From Odobenus rosmarus divergens (lineage: Eukaryota > Chordata > Mammalia > Carnivora > Odobenidae), in NCBI RefSeq assembly GCF_000321225.1, contig NW_004451523.1:70846-134845 (forward strand): a DNA stretch of 64,000 nucleotides, read 5' to 3'. Under the pieces are notes generated by a model. The model was given only the letters and a program-made list of their open reading frames with translations. It did no database searches and was not told the origin of the DNA. Numbering within the stretch: the stretch's first letter is position 1; each line of letters begins with the position of its first letter. Of this stretch, positions 36,346-49,314 are shown piece after piece. The translations under genes and the position numbers were made by a program.

Positions 36346-38325
36346 TTTTAAAAATATAAATCACTTCCCTTATGACCTCCACTTATCTTTAGACTTAAAC
36401 CAAAGTCCTTACCATGAGCTGCAATTTCTACCTGACCTGACCACTATCCACAGCTCCAAGCCATCATGCTACATTTCCCTCCCCTCTGCTGCCAGAGCCG
36501 TCCTTCTGTCTGTGGACTCTCAGAATTCGTTCACAGCCTACACTGAAGAGGATTACATAATCCAGACTCTGTGTCCAGCAAATAAGTTTGAGTAGTAATC
36601 AAATGAATAAATATTATAGAGGAGGTTGAATGGAAGGAATTCCAGAATAGTCACCTTAAACAACTTCCTTCACATATAGCATTTAGTAAGCCCTGCTGAC
36701 CCAAGAACAGAAACAAAATCTTCAATTAGATGTTTAAAAAAATATATCCTGAGATAGAACACTCTGAAATCTGTAATCAGAGTAAGGAATCATGATTGAG
36801 GTATAATACATGACAAATTGAACTTTTAAAACTTGTACTGTGTTACAAAATGATAAATCTTTTCCAGTAATTTAATCACATTTGAACCAATAATTATTCA
36901 AAATATTTCAACATTCAATATTCAAAACGTTAATTTTCCCAGAATCATATCTTTTTCCTAATTTCCAGGAATATGGGTGTCTCTTATTATCAGTTCTGTT
37001 TGCCACCTCATTCTTAAATCTCCATTCATTTGTCATTTAGGACATTGTTTTGCCCAATTTCACGTCAGCTGCTGGGACTGAATTAAAGAGAGTAGTTCTC
37101 GATTATTGTCTCTTCATGCTGCTCTTCACTGAAGAGTCCTCAAGTTTCCCTAGTTATCCTGAGCACAGTGTGCCTTCTGCTACAACTAATAATGGCATTT
37201 TGCCATGACAGGAACTGAATGGTATTCAGATTCTTTTAAGTAAAATCAGTGATGAAACCACAATAGCTCTGCTTTGCAACTCATTAAGACACTTACTTGA
37301 ACACTATGGCAGTAATATTGCTCAATAATATGATCCTTTTACTACTTCAGGAATGGATTCCAAGGCATTAAATTCTACTTTTCAATAAATAGTGTTCCAG
37401 TAATGTCATAACACAGCTTAATTCTGTTGAATAAATACAACTTTGAGTCGCTAGAAGTAACTTATGATTCTTTTCTAGGCCAATGTAAATATTACTTCAT
37501 TATTATTCCTTAAATTGAACAATACTATGAACTTAATATTATATCGGGCCAGTAGTACATATTTGAACATTTGTATTGAGTGCTTACTTGGTAACGGTAG
37601 TGTTATTTATATCTTATTGGGAAGCTGTGTTTAGTAGTGCAGAAAACCAATTTAGGCATAACATTTCACATGGACCTGGTGCCAGCTAGTGGTACATGTC
37701 ATATACGCCTTAAAAGGATGACTGCCTTCTTAAAATAACCAAAGACCACATGGTCTTATTGGGATCAAATTTGCTCAAATACTAAAAATATATATATTTA
37801 TCTGCCATGTTGGTGAGAAACAAGAAGATGTGCGTAATAATGGATGTATGAAATGTTCGTTGCATGATGCCCAGGCCAACTTCTCTACAGTCCCGTGCTC
37901 CCACATTGTGCTGATTCACATTTTATTATGCTTATTATATTAGAAGATTATAATTCATCCTTGTATTTTACCATTTGTCACAAGATCACAAGATCTGGCA
38001 ATTAGACGCAGAAATAAATATTTCTGAATAAATAATAAATGGTCTCTTTTTCTCCAGCTCATGGAAAGATATGCCTTCCCTTTTTCCTTTATATCATATC
38101 CTCATTGTTCCCATCTCTTAACATATAGAAGAAGATCTCTATGATCTGTCTTGCCATGCTTGGCTCTTGCTGAATCAGTAAGAGCTTAAAGAATTTCAGT
38201 GCTTCACCTTCCTAATGGAGTGAGGCTTACATGTGGAAGGTTGCAAGGAAATGGAGATCTAATAGGAAATGAAGACACTTTAATATTGCTTTAATATTTT
38301 CAAAACATTATTTTGTTACATCTAG
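36346..38325. other. Gene-free stretch
   Basis: 36390-36560 (aaaccaaagtccttaccatg, ctccaagccatcatgctaca) has a weak ancient-LINE look. The rest shows nothing recognisable. Confidence 0.4.
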
Positions 38326-38327
38326 AT

Positions 38328-38460
38328 CAATGGTTGTGAATCCTGGCTGCATATCAAAATCACTGGGGGTCTTTTAAAAAATACTCATGCCGCAATGAGC
38401 CACAGAAAAATTAAATCAGAATATCAGATATTGATCAGTCTGATGCTGGTAGCTAAAGTG
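38328..38460 (+). mobile_element. MER5-like hAT-Charlie DNA transposon remnant
   Basis: caatggttgtgaatcctggc, tgcatatcaaaatcactggg, ggtcttttaaaaaatactca and attaaatcagaatatcagat match the MER5A layout from its left end. The right terminal repeat is eroded. Confidence 0.75.
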
Positions 38461-38593
38461 AGTTGCTCAGTGTCAGTTAGTAAATCCAGGTGGGTGCTCT
38501 TCCGCCAAGCAGACCATGGCGCTGAAACAGCTATTTCCATATAGATATGCAAACCAAATTTGTGATTTATTTAACATTTTAGTGCATTGTGTA

Positions 38594-38614
38594 TGTGTGT
38601 GTGTGTGTGTGTGT
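38594..38614. repeat. (TG)10 microsatellite
   Basis: Uninterrupted TG run, followed by an imperfect T/G-rich tail. Confidence 0.97.
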
Positions 38615-39164
38615 TTATGTGTTTGTGGTATATATATTTCACATGCAACATATGTAGGGAAAAAAGAAAAAAGGCTTTCCTTACTTACTTCTGTATCCCT
38701 TACACTATTATGCTGGAGTTTTGCCCCAATGGCTGTGCTATCAGGACAGGGTGGTTTAAGAAAATGCCCCATGTCCTCATTATACAGAGAGTGAACCCCC
38801 TTGCCTGCCAGTGAGTGTAGAGAACAGCTTATTTCTGGAATCACACCAGTGCTGCCTTTTTGCCCCTACCCCTCCCACAACATCCCAACTGCCCAAAAGT
38901 CTTTTTCCACATTCACGGTTTCTCTGGAGTTGCTTTCAGGTATATCTGATGTTTTAGTGATCTTGCAATCTGTGGGAAAAAAAAAAACAAACAGAGAAAC
39001 TGAGCAGAGTTGTACAACATAATACTTTTGACTTGTACCAGAGATCCCTATATCTGGTACCAAAATTTCGAAGTTGGTGAAACACAATCCATATAACCAC
39101 TTCGTCCCATTCACTTCTAAAGACTAAGTGATATCTAAGGACCTTTGCAGATATAAGGTCTCCT

Positions 39165-39302
39165 GTATTCTTGAATCTTCTTTCTTCTCTTTTTCCTGAT
39201 CCATCATCTCTCCTACCACCTCTCTCCTCCCTCTCCCTCCTCCCCTTCTCCTCACCCCCACCCTCTCCCTCTTTTCTTCCTCCTTCCCTCTCCTCCTCCA
39301 AA
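39165..39302. repeat. Long polypyrimidine (CT-rich) tract
   Basis: Nearly all C and T on the plus strand (ctcccctccctct-type runs), therefore GA-rich on the minus strand, about 490 bases before the first RGS7 exon here. Too far to be that exon's own polypyrimidine tract. Confidence 0.85.
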
Positions 39303-39792
39303 TACAAAGGAAGCTTTACAACTCTCTATTTCTGTGCACCAGAACAATAAAAATTCATTCTGGGATTTGAGCCAGGTCAACAGATTGTAATTTTCCAACG
39401 TGGGAAGCAAACAGCTTTAACAGTGTCACCTCACGTAGAGAGGCACTTTGAGCAGGGCTGTGTGCGGGTACCAGCGGGGCTATGATCCACTTGATCTTTG
39501 GACACCCTTGCTCTGAATCTGTTGGCTTAGCAGCTACTAATGTCAACACCCACTTTCACAGGCAAGACCCATGCATTTCTTTGCCCTGTTTTTCTGGAAG
39601 TTACTTGAGAATGCTACCTGAAGTCCTTTTTATGCAAGGAGTGAGAGTATATATCTTTTTACTGGCTCTGCTGAGAGGATGGCTGTGGCCATCTAGAAGA
39701 GTTGCCAGGGACCTGGAAGGCAAGTCATTAATGCATGGATCAAAAACCTCACCCTCAAAGATTCCTTTGTCTCTCTGTTTTTCCATTTTCAG

Positions 39793-39867
39793 CCTGGTTG
39801 TGTAAATACCACTGAAGTGGACATTAAGAAGTCATCCAGAATGAGAAATCCACACAAAACACGGAAG
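39793..39867 (+). CDS. RGS7: RGS7 exon, linker after the DHEX region (about residues 204-228)
   Basis: This 75-bp exon has phase 0 at both ends and encodes 25 residues starting PGCVNTTEVDIKKSS and ending RNPHKTRK. It is preceded by a pyrimidine-rich acceptor (ttccattttcag) and followed by gtaata. It lies in the flexible linker between the N-terminal DEP/DHEX half and the GGL domain and is rich in Lys and Arg. Because the length is a multiple of three with phase 0 borders, skipping it would keep the frame. It is the first RGS7 exon in the window; the expected upstream exon ending in the AFWDVHRPV region was searched for and not found. The identification rests on matching the remembered human sequence in exon order with the next eight exons. 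Confidence 0.95.
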
Positions 39868-41814
39868 GTAATATCCATGTTTGCTGTGCTGATCTTGGTA
39901 TGGGTTGCACTATTTGGAGGACATCAGTCAAAAACCTTTTGCCCACTTCCTGGAGTATCTTCTAGCATCTTCCTTGCTTTTCCTTGTTCCTTGGCTAGAA
40001 GAAAATCTGGCAGCTCAAACCCTGGTCTTCTGTCAGTCCATCTGTCCTGAGGAAGTACTCCTATCGTGGTTCTCCAACACACACAGGTCCCAGGGCATGC
40101 AGGGGGCTGTGATGGGGGGCAAGGATGCTGAGGGCACCTCCTCTTTCCATCGAAAGGAAGGATCATCAGCAGAGAAAGGCTTCTCTTTCAGAGCCCATGG
40201 GATGAGGAAACACAGATGGAGATTATCTGAGAAAAAGTGATATTGATGAGAGAAGGGCATTTTTAGAGAAAATTATGAGGGGAAAAGGGACATCATAAAG
40301 ACATATAACTACAGAGTTTGTATGAGGATCCCCTTTTAACACCAGAATTTTGTGACATAACCATAAGATAGTGGTCGTATGTTTGTTTGGTGTCTGTTAT
40401 GTGAGAGAATACATAACAAACAAACAAAAAGCTATCCAGAATTCAGTGACATTTTAAATAATCTCTTGAAAATACACAGCCATAGTACCTCTATATTTTT
40501 TAAAGTAGCACATACACGCAGAAAGCATTTTTATTCATTCCATGAAAAACACTTGATGCACATAAGAATTTCTGAGCTGAGGACACAGACCAAGCAAGGT
40601 TGGCACCACTGGATTAAAGCATTCCACAAAGCTCAAGACCTTCCTTTTCATGGCTTTTTCCTTATGTAGAATTAGGGTTTTCCAATAGGCACTAAACATT
40701 TCTTTTTGTAGTCTTATTTCTTGTTGTCTTTTTCTTCCGTCCTTAGAAATATAAACATCATGAGGCCCCAATATGATCCAAGGACCTTTTCTTTCTTTTA
40801 AGGCAGTTTACCTTGATGTCAGGATAAAGAAGCCACAGGAAAAGTGCCACAAAACCACTCAGGTGCAGTGCTCCAAAGCTTTTGCCCCTAGGAGCTCTCT
40901 GAGAGGAAGAGGCAAAGCCAGACCAAACCAGGCGTGTTGGCCCTGCTCTCCTGTGACTGGCCTCACGCAGTTCCTTCCCTCCTCTATGCACAGCACAGCC
41001 TCAGGGCACTGGGGACTGGTTTTGTGCTGTGGAACAGCATTCAGAGCTGCAATCATCTCTCCAAAAAGCACATTCAGCCACCCATCACTACTTCTGAATT
41101 TTGAAGAATTACTTTTCATAATACCTCACTTTGTGTCAAGCTTTCCCAACAGACACCAACTGAGATATGCTCTGACTCAGAAGAGAAAGCATATGGATGG
41201 ACAGATAGGACTTAAAGATAAGAAAGCCATCATTTACACTGTGTTCTTAGTGCTACATGGTACTGATGCCTTACCAGTGCTACACATGGCATTGTGCTTT
41301 TTGAAAACTTGAAAGGCATTAATTGGTAATGCTGTGCTTCACATACTATCAGCCCTCGCTTAATGATGGGAAAATACCAGGCCTAGCAAGGTGAAATGCT
41401 GTAGAGCTGGAATCACTGAGCTCTAACTGTCTCAGTTGTGGTCTAATTTCCTGTGAATCAATAATGGTAGAACTGCAGGGCCTAACTGCAGAGCTCCATA
41501 ACCTGAAATTACCAGAGAAAAACAAAAATTCTGAAGAATGCTACAGCAAGTAGCATGTATGCCCTTGTCTTCAACAATTGGAGAATGCTGATTTTTTTTC
41601 ACTTTTTGATATAGATAGAGATATAGAGCTTCTCAGAGTCCGAAGTGTTGAATTTGCTAGAATCTTCACAAATCATGTTATTTTACATAGAAATTTATAG
41701 GACTCTTTAAGTCACATACTGGTTTGTCTTATAGATTTATGACCACTGCTACATTAGCTCAATTTGGTTAGTAACTGGAATGACCCATTCAATCAGTTTT
41801 TAACAAGTCTCTAC

Positions 41815-41967
41815 TTTATGCCAGGTATGTACTGGTTTTTAGATATTCGGCGGTAGATGGGGCAGGCATGACCTTGCTCCCACAGCTCATGGTCTAATGA
41901 GAGTGCACACAGTGAAGAAGCAGACAAATGTCTATACATCTATAACCATGTAATTGTGTTAAGTGGT
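41815..41967 (+). repeat. Ancient repeat fragment, same type as 30985
   Basis: gtctctactttatgccaggt, tgaccttgctcccacagctc and atggtctaatgagagtgcac keep the order of the 30985 repeat. Confidence 0.5.
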
Positions 41968-42328
41968 CTATATTAGTCTGCTCAAGCAACCATAACAAAA
42001 TGCCACAACCTGGGTGGCTTACATAATGGAAATTCATTTACACACAGTTCTGGAGACTAGAAGTCCCAGATCAAGTTGGGTCTTTGGTGAGAGCTCTCCT
42101 CCTGGCTTGTAGATAGCTGCCTTCTTGCTGTGTCCTCACATGGCAGAGATAGAGCTCGGGTGCCTGTCCCTCTTGTAAGGACACCAGCTCCATGGGATTA
42201 GGATCCTACCCGATGACTTCCTTTAACCTTGATTACCTTCTCATAGACTCCATCTCCATATATAGTCACATTGGAGATTAGGATTCCAACATGAATTTCA
42301 GAGGGATGCAACTCAGTCCATAACATGT
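41968..42328 (+). repeat. Ancient medium-reiteration repeat, family not assigned
   Basis: tattagtctgctcaagcaac, cataacaaaatgccacaacc, cacagttctggagactagaa, ctgtgtcctcacatggcaga, gtaaggacaccagctccatg and ctcagtccataacatg are a well-known mammalian repeat in full order. I do not recall the official family name. Confidence 0.7.
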
Positions 42329-43065
42329 TATCAAGGGAATTTGAATGATTTGGGATTCTAAATCACCACCCCATTTTATTACAAAAAATACATGGCAAAC
42401 AACAAACTGTCCCACCGCCCTCTGAAGTTTTCACAGTTCTGTCCTTGTGGAGGGGGCAATTCTGTGGGATTGCAAGCCTTAGACAGAAATGGCAGAGGCC
42501 AGCCTATCACCTTGGAAACTGTCTTTGCCTTCCATAGCTAATCCGACTATGTCCTTTGCTCATTCTCTTAATGGTGTGACCACCCTCTGTTTTAAACTTC
42601 TGCTGGTAAGAAAGTGGAACCCCTGGATTGTAATTCATTTTTGCACACAGATGCTGCCCTTAGCAAAGAGAGCTGCTGTTCATTTCTTTGGCAGTCAGCT
42701 GTAATAATATTTCTCATGATGATGTATCATAACAAGAATAAGGGACCCAGTAAATCCTTAAAGCAGTAATCCATCACATGTACCTAAAGAATATCAAGGA
42801 TTGGAATATTTATCAAACATATGAAGAGAAGGCTTAGAAGTACATCTGATTTGAGCTATTTTTAAGTATTTAGGATCAGTCAGTTTCCAAATCTGTCTTT
42901 ACTAAAATACAAAGTAGGTGGAATGTATTTCCTTACGTTTTTATGAAGGAACGGTAATGTAGCATAGCCAGAAAGAAACCAGCCTAATCTAGGCAAATTT
43001 TAAGGGCCACTGTGTGCCTGATTTTCTTCAGTCTGTTTCTAAAACTTTAATTAAATAGGTCAGGC

Positions 43066-43482
43066 TGTGTATCAGCCAGGGTTCCCCAAAGGGTGCAGGA
43101 GAGAAGGACGGAGACAGAGCGAGGGAGAGAGAGAGAAAGATTTATTTTAAGAAATTGTCTCATGCAGTTGTAGAGGCTTGCCAAGCCCCAAACCTGAAGA
43201 GATAGGCCAGTGGCTAGAGTCCCAGGGAAGAAATGCCATCTGCTAACAGAATTCCTACTTGCTTGGAGGAAGTCTCTGTGTTCTGTCCAGGCTTTCAGCT
43301 GATTGAATGAGACCCACCCACATTATGGAGGGCCATTGGCTTTATTCAAAGTCTGCTGATTTACATTTTAATCTCATTCAAAAACATCCTCAAAGAAATA
43401 TCCAGAATAATAATAATGTTTGATCAAATACCTGAGCACTGTGGCCCAGCCAGCTTGACATATAAAATTAACCATCACAGGA
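43066..43482 (+). repeat. Ancient medium-reiteration repeat, family not assigned
   Basis: gtatcagccagggttcccca, a gagaga run, agatttattttaagaaattg, gacccacccacattatggag and aaaattaaccatcaca are in full order. Same general class as the copy at 41968. Confidence 0.7.
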
Positions 43483-45395
43483 TGGATCCTTCTATAGGAC
43501 AATAGCTAGAGGAGCCCTAGGACAACACAAAACCTGGGGGAAATGAGAAAAGCATTTGTATGTTCATGACTAACCCCACATGTTGGATTGCTTCCTATAA
43601 CTTCAGGACCCATATTTCAAAACAAAAGTAAGCTGTTTCTTGTCTCGTTACTTTTCTTTTTTCTGTCACCTTCATTTAGGCATTAAGACACTTCATATTT
43701 TACATAATAGCTAATGTGCACATTCTGGAGGAACAGTTAGGAAATTCATGATTAAATGTCTAGTTTTCATGCTTTTAATGCAGTGGCTGTTTATACATAA
43801 AACTGTTTATACAGAAAAAATTGGCATTTCCTCACTTGTATATGCATAATGTGGAATTTTAATTTTAACAGAAGAAACTACTCATGCTTTAGGGTAACAA
43901 AAGGGTTTTAAGTAAGAAGTATAGTCAAGTGGCAGGCAACAAACATTCTGCTCAAAAGAGCAAAAAGCAGGGAATATTCTAAACCCTTGGGAGTTTGCGG
44001 GGCAGAGTTCGCCCCTGGGGGTGACGGGCCCAGGGACTCATCAGGGTTCTCGCTCACTCTCCCATGCCTTCTTTGCTCTGCTCTCTTTGTGCACTGGTTT
44101 CCTCCACACACCAGCAGATGTGGTCCCAACCCATTGTCTGGTCGAGCTGAACAATTCAGAAGAAAGAGAAAGATCCCCTCCCTCCACCACCAGTTGGAAA
44201 AACCCCAGAGATTTCACTCCACATAGAAAGGCATAAAAGCTTCCTGTACTCTTTACTTTCTGTTTTAAAGCAGCGCCCCCTCCCCACCGCCTGCCAAAGA
44301 TAAAAGTAGGAGAGCATTTTCTTAGACTTCTTCTAAGGTGTGAAGGGAAATCACATATGAACGGGTTTATGTAGAAAGTCAGATCTGTTTCATTTTATGA
44401 ATAACTTACCTAGTATTCATTTGGATGGTACCCTATGTGAAAAAAGCTTGTTCAGGCACCCTGGATTTAAATAAGTGGGTATATTCATCAAGTCAAAGCA
44501 TCTTGATTGGTAACTAGCTTTGCTAATGACTCAAAATGGATCCCAATTGGTTAATTTTATTTCCCCCCATTGAGACAATTTCATGTCCCTTCCTCTCCAG
44601 CCCTACCTTTTGCTAGCTCTACTCCGCCAGCTCTAGGCCAATATTTTAATACAGTTCCTTTTCCTAAAAAAATTGAAAACTTTTACATTTCAAATGATCC
44701 TTAGGACTTGTCTGCCAAAATAAGATCAATTTCCTTACCTCCTTTGTCCCTAAAATAAGCCCTGTACATAAAACTTCATTATTCATGGCCACTTTCACTG
44801 TAGCCAAGAATCAAATTTAAAAGCTTTCACTGGTCCCCAGAAAATGAAAGCCATTCTGACTGATGAAAGAGAGAACTCCTGATGTTTACCTACATGAAAC
44901 GGAAACTCCATAGTAACCTCAGAGCCCAGAGCTGGTAGCGAGGCTGCTGGAGGGCTACTTTAAACACCACCTCCCAGGGATTTGGTTCTTAATGGAACTT
45001 CCTGAGCCTATGTGCTATGCATGCATACGGAAACAATCATAGAAATGTGGAAGCAGAAGATAGTTTATAGATCAGTTTATTTCCGTGACACCATAAAATG
45101 CAGTATTTTTCTAGCAGTCTTTTTAATTATTTTTAATCTTAACCACAAAACTTACTGTTAAAACAGTCAGCTCTCTTACCTTATAAGCATTATTTACTTG
45201 AGTATAGATTTTTATTAAGGACTTTAAGTAATTAAACTAAGGTAAACAAGAATGCAGTGTTCAAGCCTTAGAGTCTTTTTATTTTCTTTATCATAAATGA
45301 ATGTAATACAACTGAAAAATTGTAAACCTTGGAAAATGTCTACATTTATTGTCTATGATTATTGAATAATTGATCTTTCATTTGCTTAATTTTTA

Positions 45396-46052
45396 TTTTT
45401 TTAATTTTTATTGTTATGTTAATCACCGTACATTACATCATTAGTTTTCTTTTTTTATTTATTAGCAAACTTAAATGCAGTTAATTTATTATTTATTTAT
45501 TTATTATTGTTATGTTAATCACCATACATTACATCATTAGTTTTTGATGTAGTGTTCCATGATTCATTGTTTGTGCATAACACCCAGTGCTCCAGGCAGA
45601 ACGTGCCCTCTTTAATACCCATCACCAGGCTAACCCATCCCCCCACCGCCCTCCCCTCTAGAACCCTCAGTTTGTTTCTCAGAGTCCATCGTCTCTCATG
45701 GTTCGTCTCCCCCTCCGATTTCCCCCCTTTCATTCTTCCCCTCCTGCTATCTTCTTCTTTTTCTTTTTTTCTTAACATATATTGCATTATTTGTTTCAGG
45801 GGTACAGCTCTGTGATTCAACAGTCTTGCACAATTCACGGTGCTCACCATAGCACATACCCTCCCAATGTCTATCACCCAGCCACCCCATCCCTCCCACA
45901 CCCCCACCACTCCAGCAACCCTCAGTTTGTTTCCTGAGATTAAGAATTCCTCGTATCAGTGAGGTCATATGATACTTGTCTTTCTCTGATTGACTTATTT
46001 TGCTCAGCATAACACCCTCCAGTTCCATCCACGTTGTTGCAAATGGCAACAC
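45396..46052 (-). mobile_element. Compound block of LINE-1 3' ends, antisense
   Basis: On the minus strand, 46052-45760 reads as an ORF2 end (MLPFATTWMELEGVMLSKIS, DKYHMTSLIRGILNLRKQ) plus a 3' UTR and an A-run. Then 45744-45506 is a second L1 3' UTR (agtgttccatgattcattgt, cataacacccagtgctcca in plus-strand view). Its last 39 bases (attgttatgttaatcacc-type) appear again at 45410-45448 with one mismatch. tttgcttaattttta at the left and cttgcctaattttta at the right may be the outer duplication. Confidence 0.85.
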
Positions 46053-46179
46053 TTGCCTAATTTTTAAAAATCAACCTCACCAGTTACTTTAGAATTCAAA
46101 GTTCAGAGATGACTGTTAGTAGTTCACATAGGCCTTTTCTGTTTCTTTGGTGGAGATTAAGTCTCCTTGTACTTCAGGC

Positions 46180-46396
46180 CCTATGCTCCTGTTATTATCT
46201 TCTTTCATAACAGTTATCACAGTTTTAATCGTGTGTTTATTTGTGTGATTATTTGTGTAACATGTTTCCCTCCACTAAGTTGTGAGTTCCAGTGGAGGAG
46301 AAAACGTATCTATCTTTGTTTACTTCTATATCCCTAATGCTCAGCATTATATCCAGCGTATAATAGGTGTTCAATAGATGTTGAATGATTAAATGA
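46180..46396 (+). repeat. L2 LINE 3' end remnant
   Basis: ccactaagttgtgagttcca, atctatctttgtttacttct, aatgctcagcattatatcca and aataggtgttcaatagatg follow the L2 3' end. Confidence 0.75.
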
Positions 46397-47102
46397 AAGA
46401 ACAGAGGATGTTTAAGCCATTCGGTTCAGTCCTATTAATAATTAATTCACAGCATATGTGCTGATCATTGGGTTGAAATTGTTGCCTGGTGATAGAACCT
46501 GAGTTCCCAGAGGTTGAGATGAGGTCAAGAGAGGGCAGATTGAAAGACTTACCAAAGACAGTCTAAAATGGATGGTTCAGGTAAGTTAAAGCCAAGTCAA
46601 AATCTACTGAAGAAAGCCTAAGAGCAAAGTAATGGGGAATTACAAGGGAAAAACCAAGTCCATCCAGAGGGTCCAGGTATAAAACCGACAGGTGAACATT
46701 AAGAAAAGATAGAGTCTGAGTGAAAACAGGTCCAGAACAAAACACCTTTGAATTTAGAGATACTGGTGAAGTTGGTGATGAACCTGAAAATTGGCTCAGT
46801 TAAGCATCTGGATCTACCCTTTTCTGATTTTAAGAGTTTCTTCCAAAACTATCTGGTAACTTTAATTTTGTGGGCTCATGAAGTTTTATGTCCTTACCTC
46901 TCATCCTCATGTCCAAAGAAACAGTGCTCCATAGCTCATATTAAATCCTTTATTTTAAAATAATAATTCTTTGATATTAAAGAAAAAGTTATTTGGCTTC
47001 TCCCTTGAGTTGACATGTGAGATGTCTCACTCTCAGTTGAAGATTTTTTTGTCTTTTTAAGTCTCCAGATCTTTATTTGTACTTACTAAGCAATAGGTCT
47101 TT

Positions 47103-47295
47103 TCTTTTTTAAGATTTTATTTATTTGAGAGAGAGAGAAAGAGGGAACGAGCAGGGGGAGGGGCAGAGGGAGAAGCAGACTTGCCGCTGAGCAGGGAGTC
47201 TAACTCGGGGCTCGGAGCTCAATTCCAGGGCCTGGGATTATGACCTGAGCTGAAGGCAGACACTTACCAGACTGAGCCAACCAGCCCCCCCCCAT
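47103..47295 (-). mobile_element. CAN-SINE, antisense, diverged
   Basis: cttttttaagattttattta, GA-rich tract, gaagcagacttgccgctgag, actgagccaaccagcccccc. aataggtcttt at 47092-47102 and 47296-47306 is its duplication. The head is unusually C-rich (nine Cs). Confidence 0.94.
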
Positions 47296-48012
47296 AATAG
47301 GTCTTTCTCAAAAAAGAATATCCCTAAGTAGTAGGTTTGACCTTTTGACAAAATACAAAAGAAGCACTGGGGCATCAAGAATTCCAAAGTGAAAACTTTG
47401 GGATCACTGATGTTTGCAAAAAGCACCCAGTGGCCACAGAATGGCAAGGCCAGTATGGTGAGGTAAACAACTGAATAGCCGAGTTGGGAAAGTTGGAGCA
47501 CTCTGGGGTGTCTTTGATCACACTAGCCGAGACTAAATCAACAATGGAATTGTTAACCTTGTCTCTCTCCTCAGTATTCCATTCTTTAAAACTCAAATTA
47601 TTTTCGTTTTCTTTTGGCTTATTAAATTTTTATTCTATTCTATATCCACCCTTATTTTATTCTGAAATCAGCACTTATTAAATGTTATATAGTGTTGTTG
47701 TTCCCCAACTTAGTACTCTCAGTCCACCCCCGAATCTTATTATCAGACTTACCATGTTCTTTCCATATAATCAATTATTCTGTCAAAGTTAATAATCTAA
47801 CCACATATTTTTTCAAAGAGTTGTGCTTCTATTTTATATTCATATGATATTTATGATAGCAGTGCCTTTGAATTTTAATAAGAAGCTTCATCAAATATGC
47901 AGCAAAACTTTGAGTTACCTTGCTGAATATATAACACAAAATTACCTTTTAGAAAGTCTGTGACTATAAATGGTATTTTGTCTTAACATATTTCTTTTTT
48001 ACTTTAATATAG

Positions 48013-48111
48013 TCTGTCTATGGTTTACAAAATGACATTAGAAGTCACAGTCCTACCCACACACCCACACCAGAAACGAAACCTCCAACAGAAGATGAGT
48101 TACAACAACAG
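48013..48111 (+). CDS. RGS7: RGS7 exon, linker and start of GGL domain (about residues 229-261)
   Basis: This 99-bp exon has phase 0 at both ends and encodes 33 residues, SVYGLQNDIRSHSPTHTPTP followed by ETKPPTEDELQQQ. The acceptor is tttactttaatatag and the donor cag|gtgggt. It carries a Ser/Thr/Pro/His-rich stretch (SHSPTHTPTP) that looks like a disordered, potentially phosphorylated linker, then the acidic PTEDELQQQ start of the G-gamma-like helix. Like the previous exon, it could be skipped without a frameshift. Confidence 0.97.
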
Positions 48112-49314
48112 GTGGGTCTGTCTATAAAATGACCTGCTGATGGTTTACAGAGTATGAAGACTACCTGGTGAATGTTAATGGGAGGGGTTTTCAAAAAGTT
48201 ATTTGTATGGTTGACCGTTTCATAGAGAAGAGTTGCAGTTAAAAGGTAGTGAAATCATTTAATTGTGAGATATGTAGTCACCTGGAAATGTATCACTATA
48301 TGCAGATGGTTTCCAAATCTCTTCACTCTTTAATTCCCCAAATCCTGCGTCCTCTAACCAATTTTTAAAAAGGATGCACACTGCTGTTTAGATGCCTCCA
48401 TTTCAAGAGTTATTTTGTACACTGGAGCTCTTCTTGAAGAAGGAGAAGACAAGAAGCTGGTGACACTGAGTCATGGGTTTTATGTATCCAGTCTTGTGAC
48501 ATGGTCTTCACAGAGTGCTTTTTCTTATTCTCCTGGTACTGCTCTCCATAAGCCTCTTGAAGTTCTCCCTTATTAACACTGGTGTACAGTTATGGTATAC
48601 ATCATGTCTTGTTTCACTAATTGATCAATAGTTTTGCCTCCAAGCCATATTTCAAAGCAAACACCAGTGTCTCTTAAATCAAATAATAGTGAAATCTCTT
48701 GATTAGCTTGGTCATGGGGCTTTTTCCCCTTTTTATTCTTTTCCCCTAATATGTTATTGTGATATGGTTTATCAATAGTGTAATAATACTTTTTCTGGTA
48801 TATTTATAATCACAGTGAATGGAAAGTAATTTAGGGAGTTTTACAGTTTTCCATATATGATTAGGTCCATGTGTTTGTCCTGAAATGTTGACAAAATTAT
48901 TCCCAAAACATGTATCATTGATGCTTTCTTGGGCTAGTACTAGGAAGTAGGATTTACTTCGAAATTATAGTACAAATAACACATATGTTTATTTTCTGAA
49001 TTCAGTATTGGGGGTGATTCTGATTTGGTTATTCACTATGAATAAATGTTTACAATCTCTAGAACATTTTTAAAATAAAGTTACATTTTGTTAAAGCATG
49101 CAGAATGTTCAAATTCATTGCTGTTCTAAAGTGATATTGGCTATGTTTATATTCAAACACTTTAATTTTCAGAGCTGTCTCATTTGATTTTTCAGACTTT
49201 TGAAATTTTACTTAGAACATATTCTTATTTAGAATTGCCCAGTCTATCAGAATTTGGAGTTGAAAATTATGAAAATGTCACTACTTATTTAACTACTTCT
49301 TAAACTCTTTTCAG
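48112..49314 (+). other. RGS7: RGS7 intron, 1.2 kb, nothing else recognised
   Basis: gtgggt donor to ctcttttcag acceptor; no repeat family was recognised inside. Confidence 0.85.

Larger units (their letters stand above)
39868..48012 (+). other. RGS7: RGS7 intron, 8.1 kb
   Basis: Runs from gtaata to tttactttaatatag. It holds the ancient repeats at 41820-43482, the compound L1 block at 45396-46052, an L2 end and a SINE. 43500-45390 shows nothing recognisable. A 179-codon open frame at 40773-41312 resembles no known protein and has no exon-like borders. Confidence 0.85.

Noticed and set aside
40773..41312. 179-codon open frame on the plus strand
   Set aside because: No recognisable domain, no exon-like borders or conserved start context, and it lies within an RGS7 intron. 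Length alone is possible by chance in 64 kb read in six frames.
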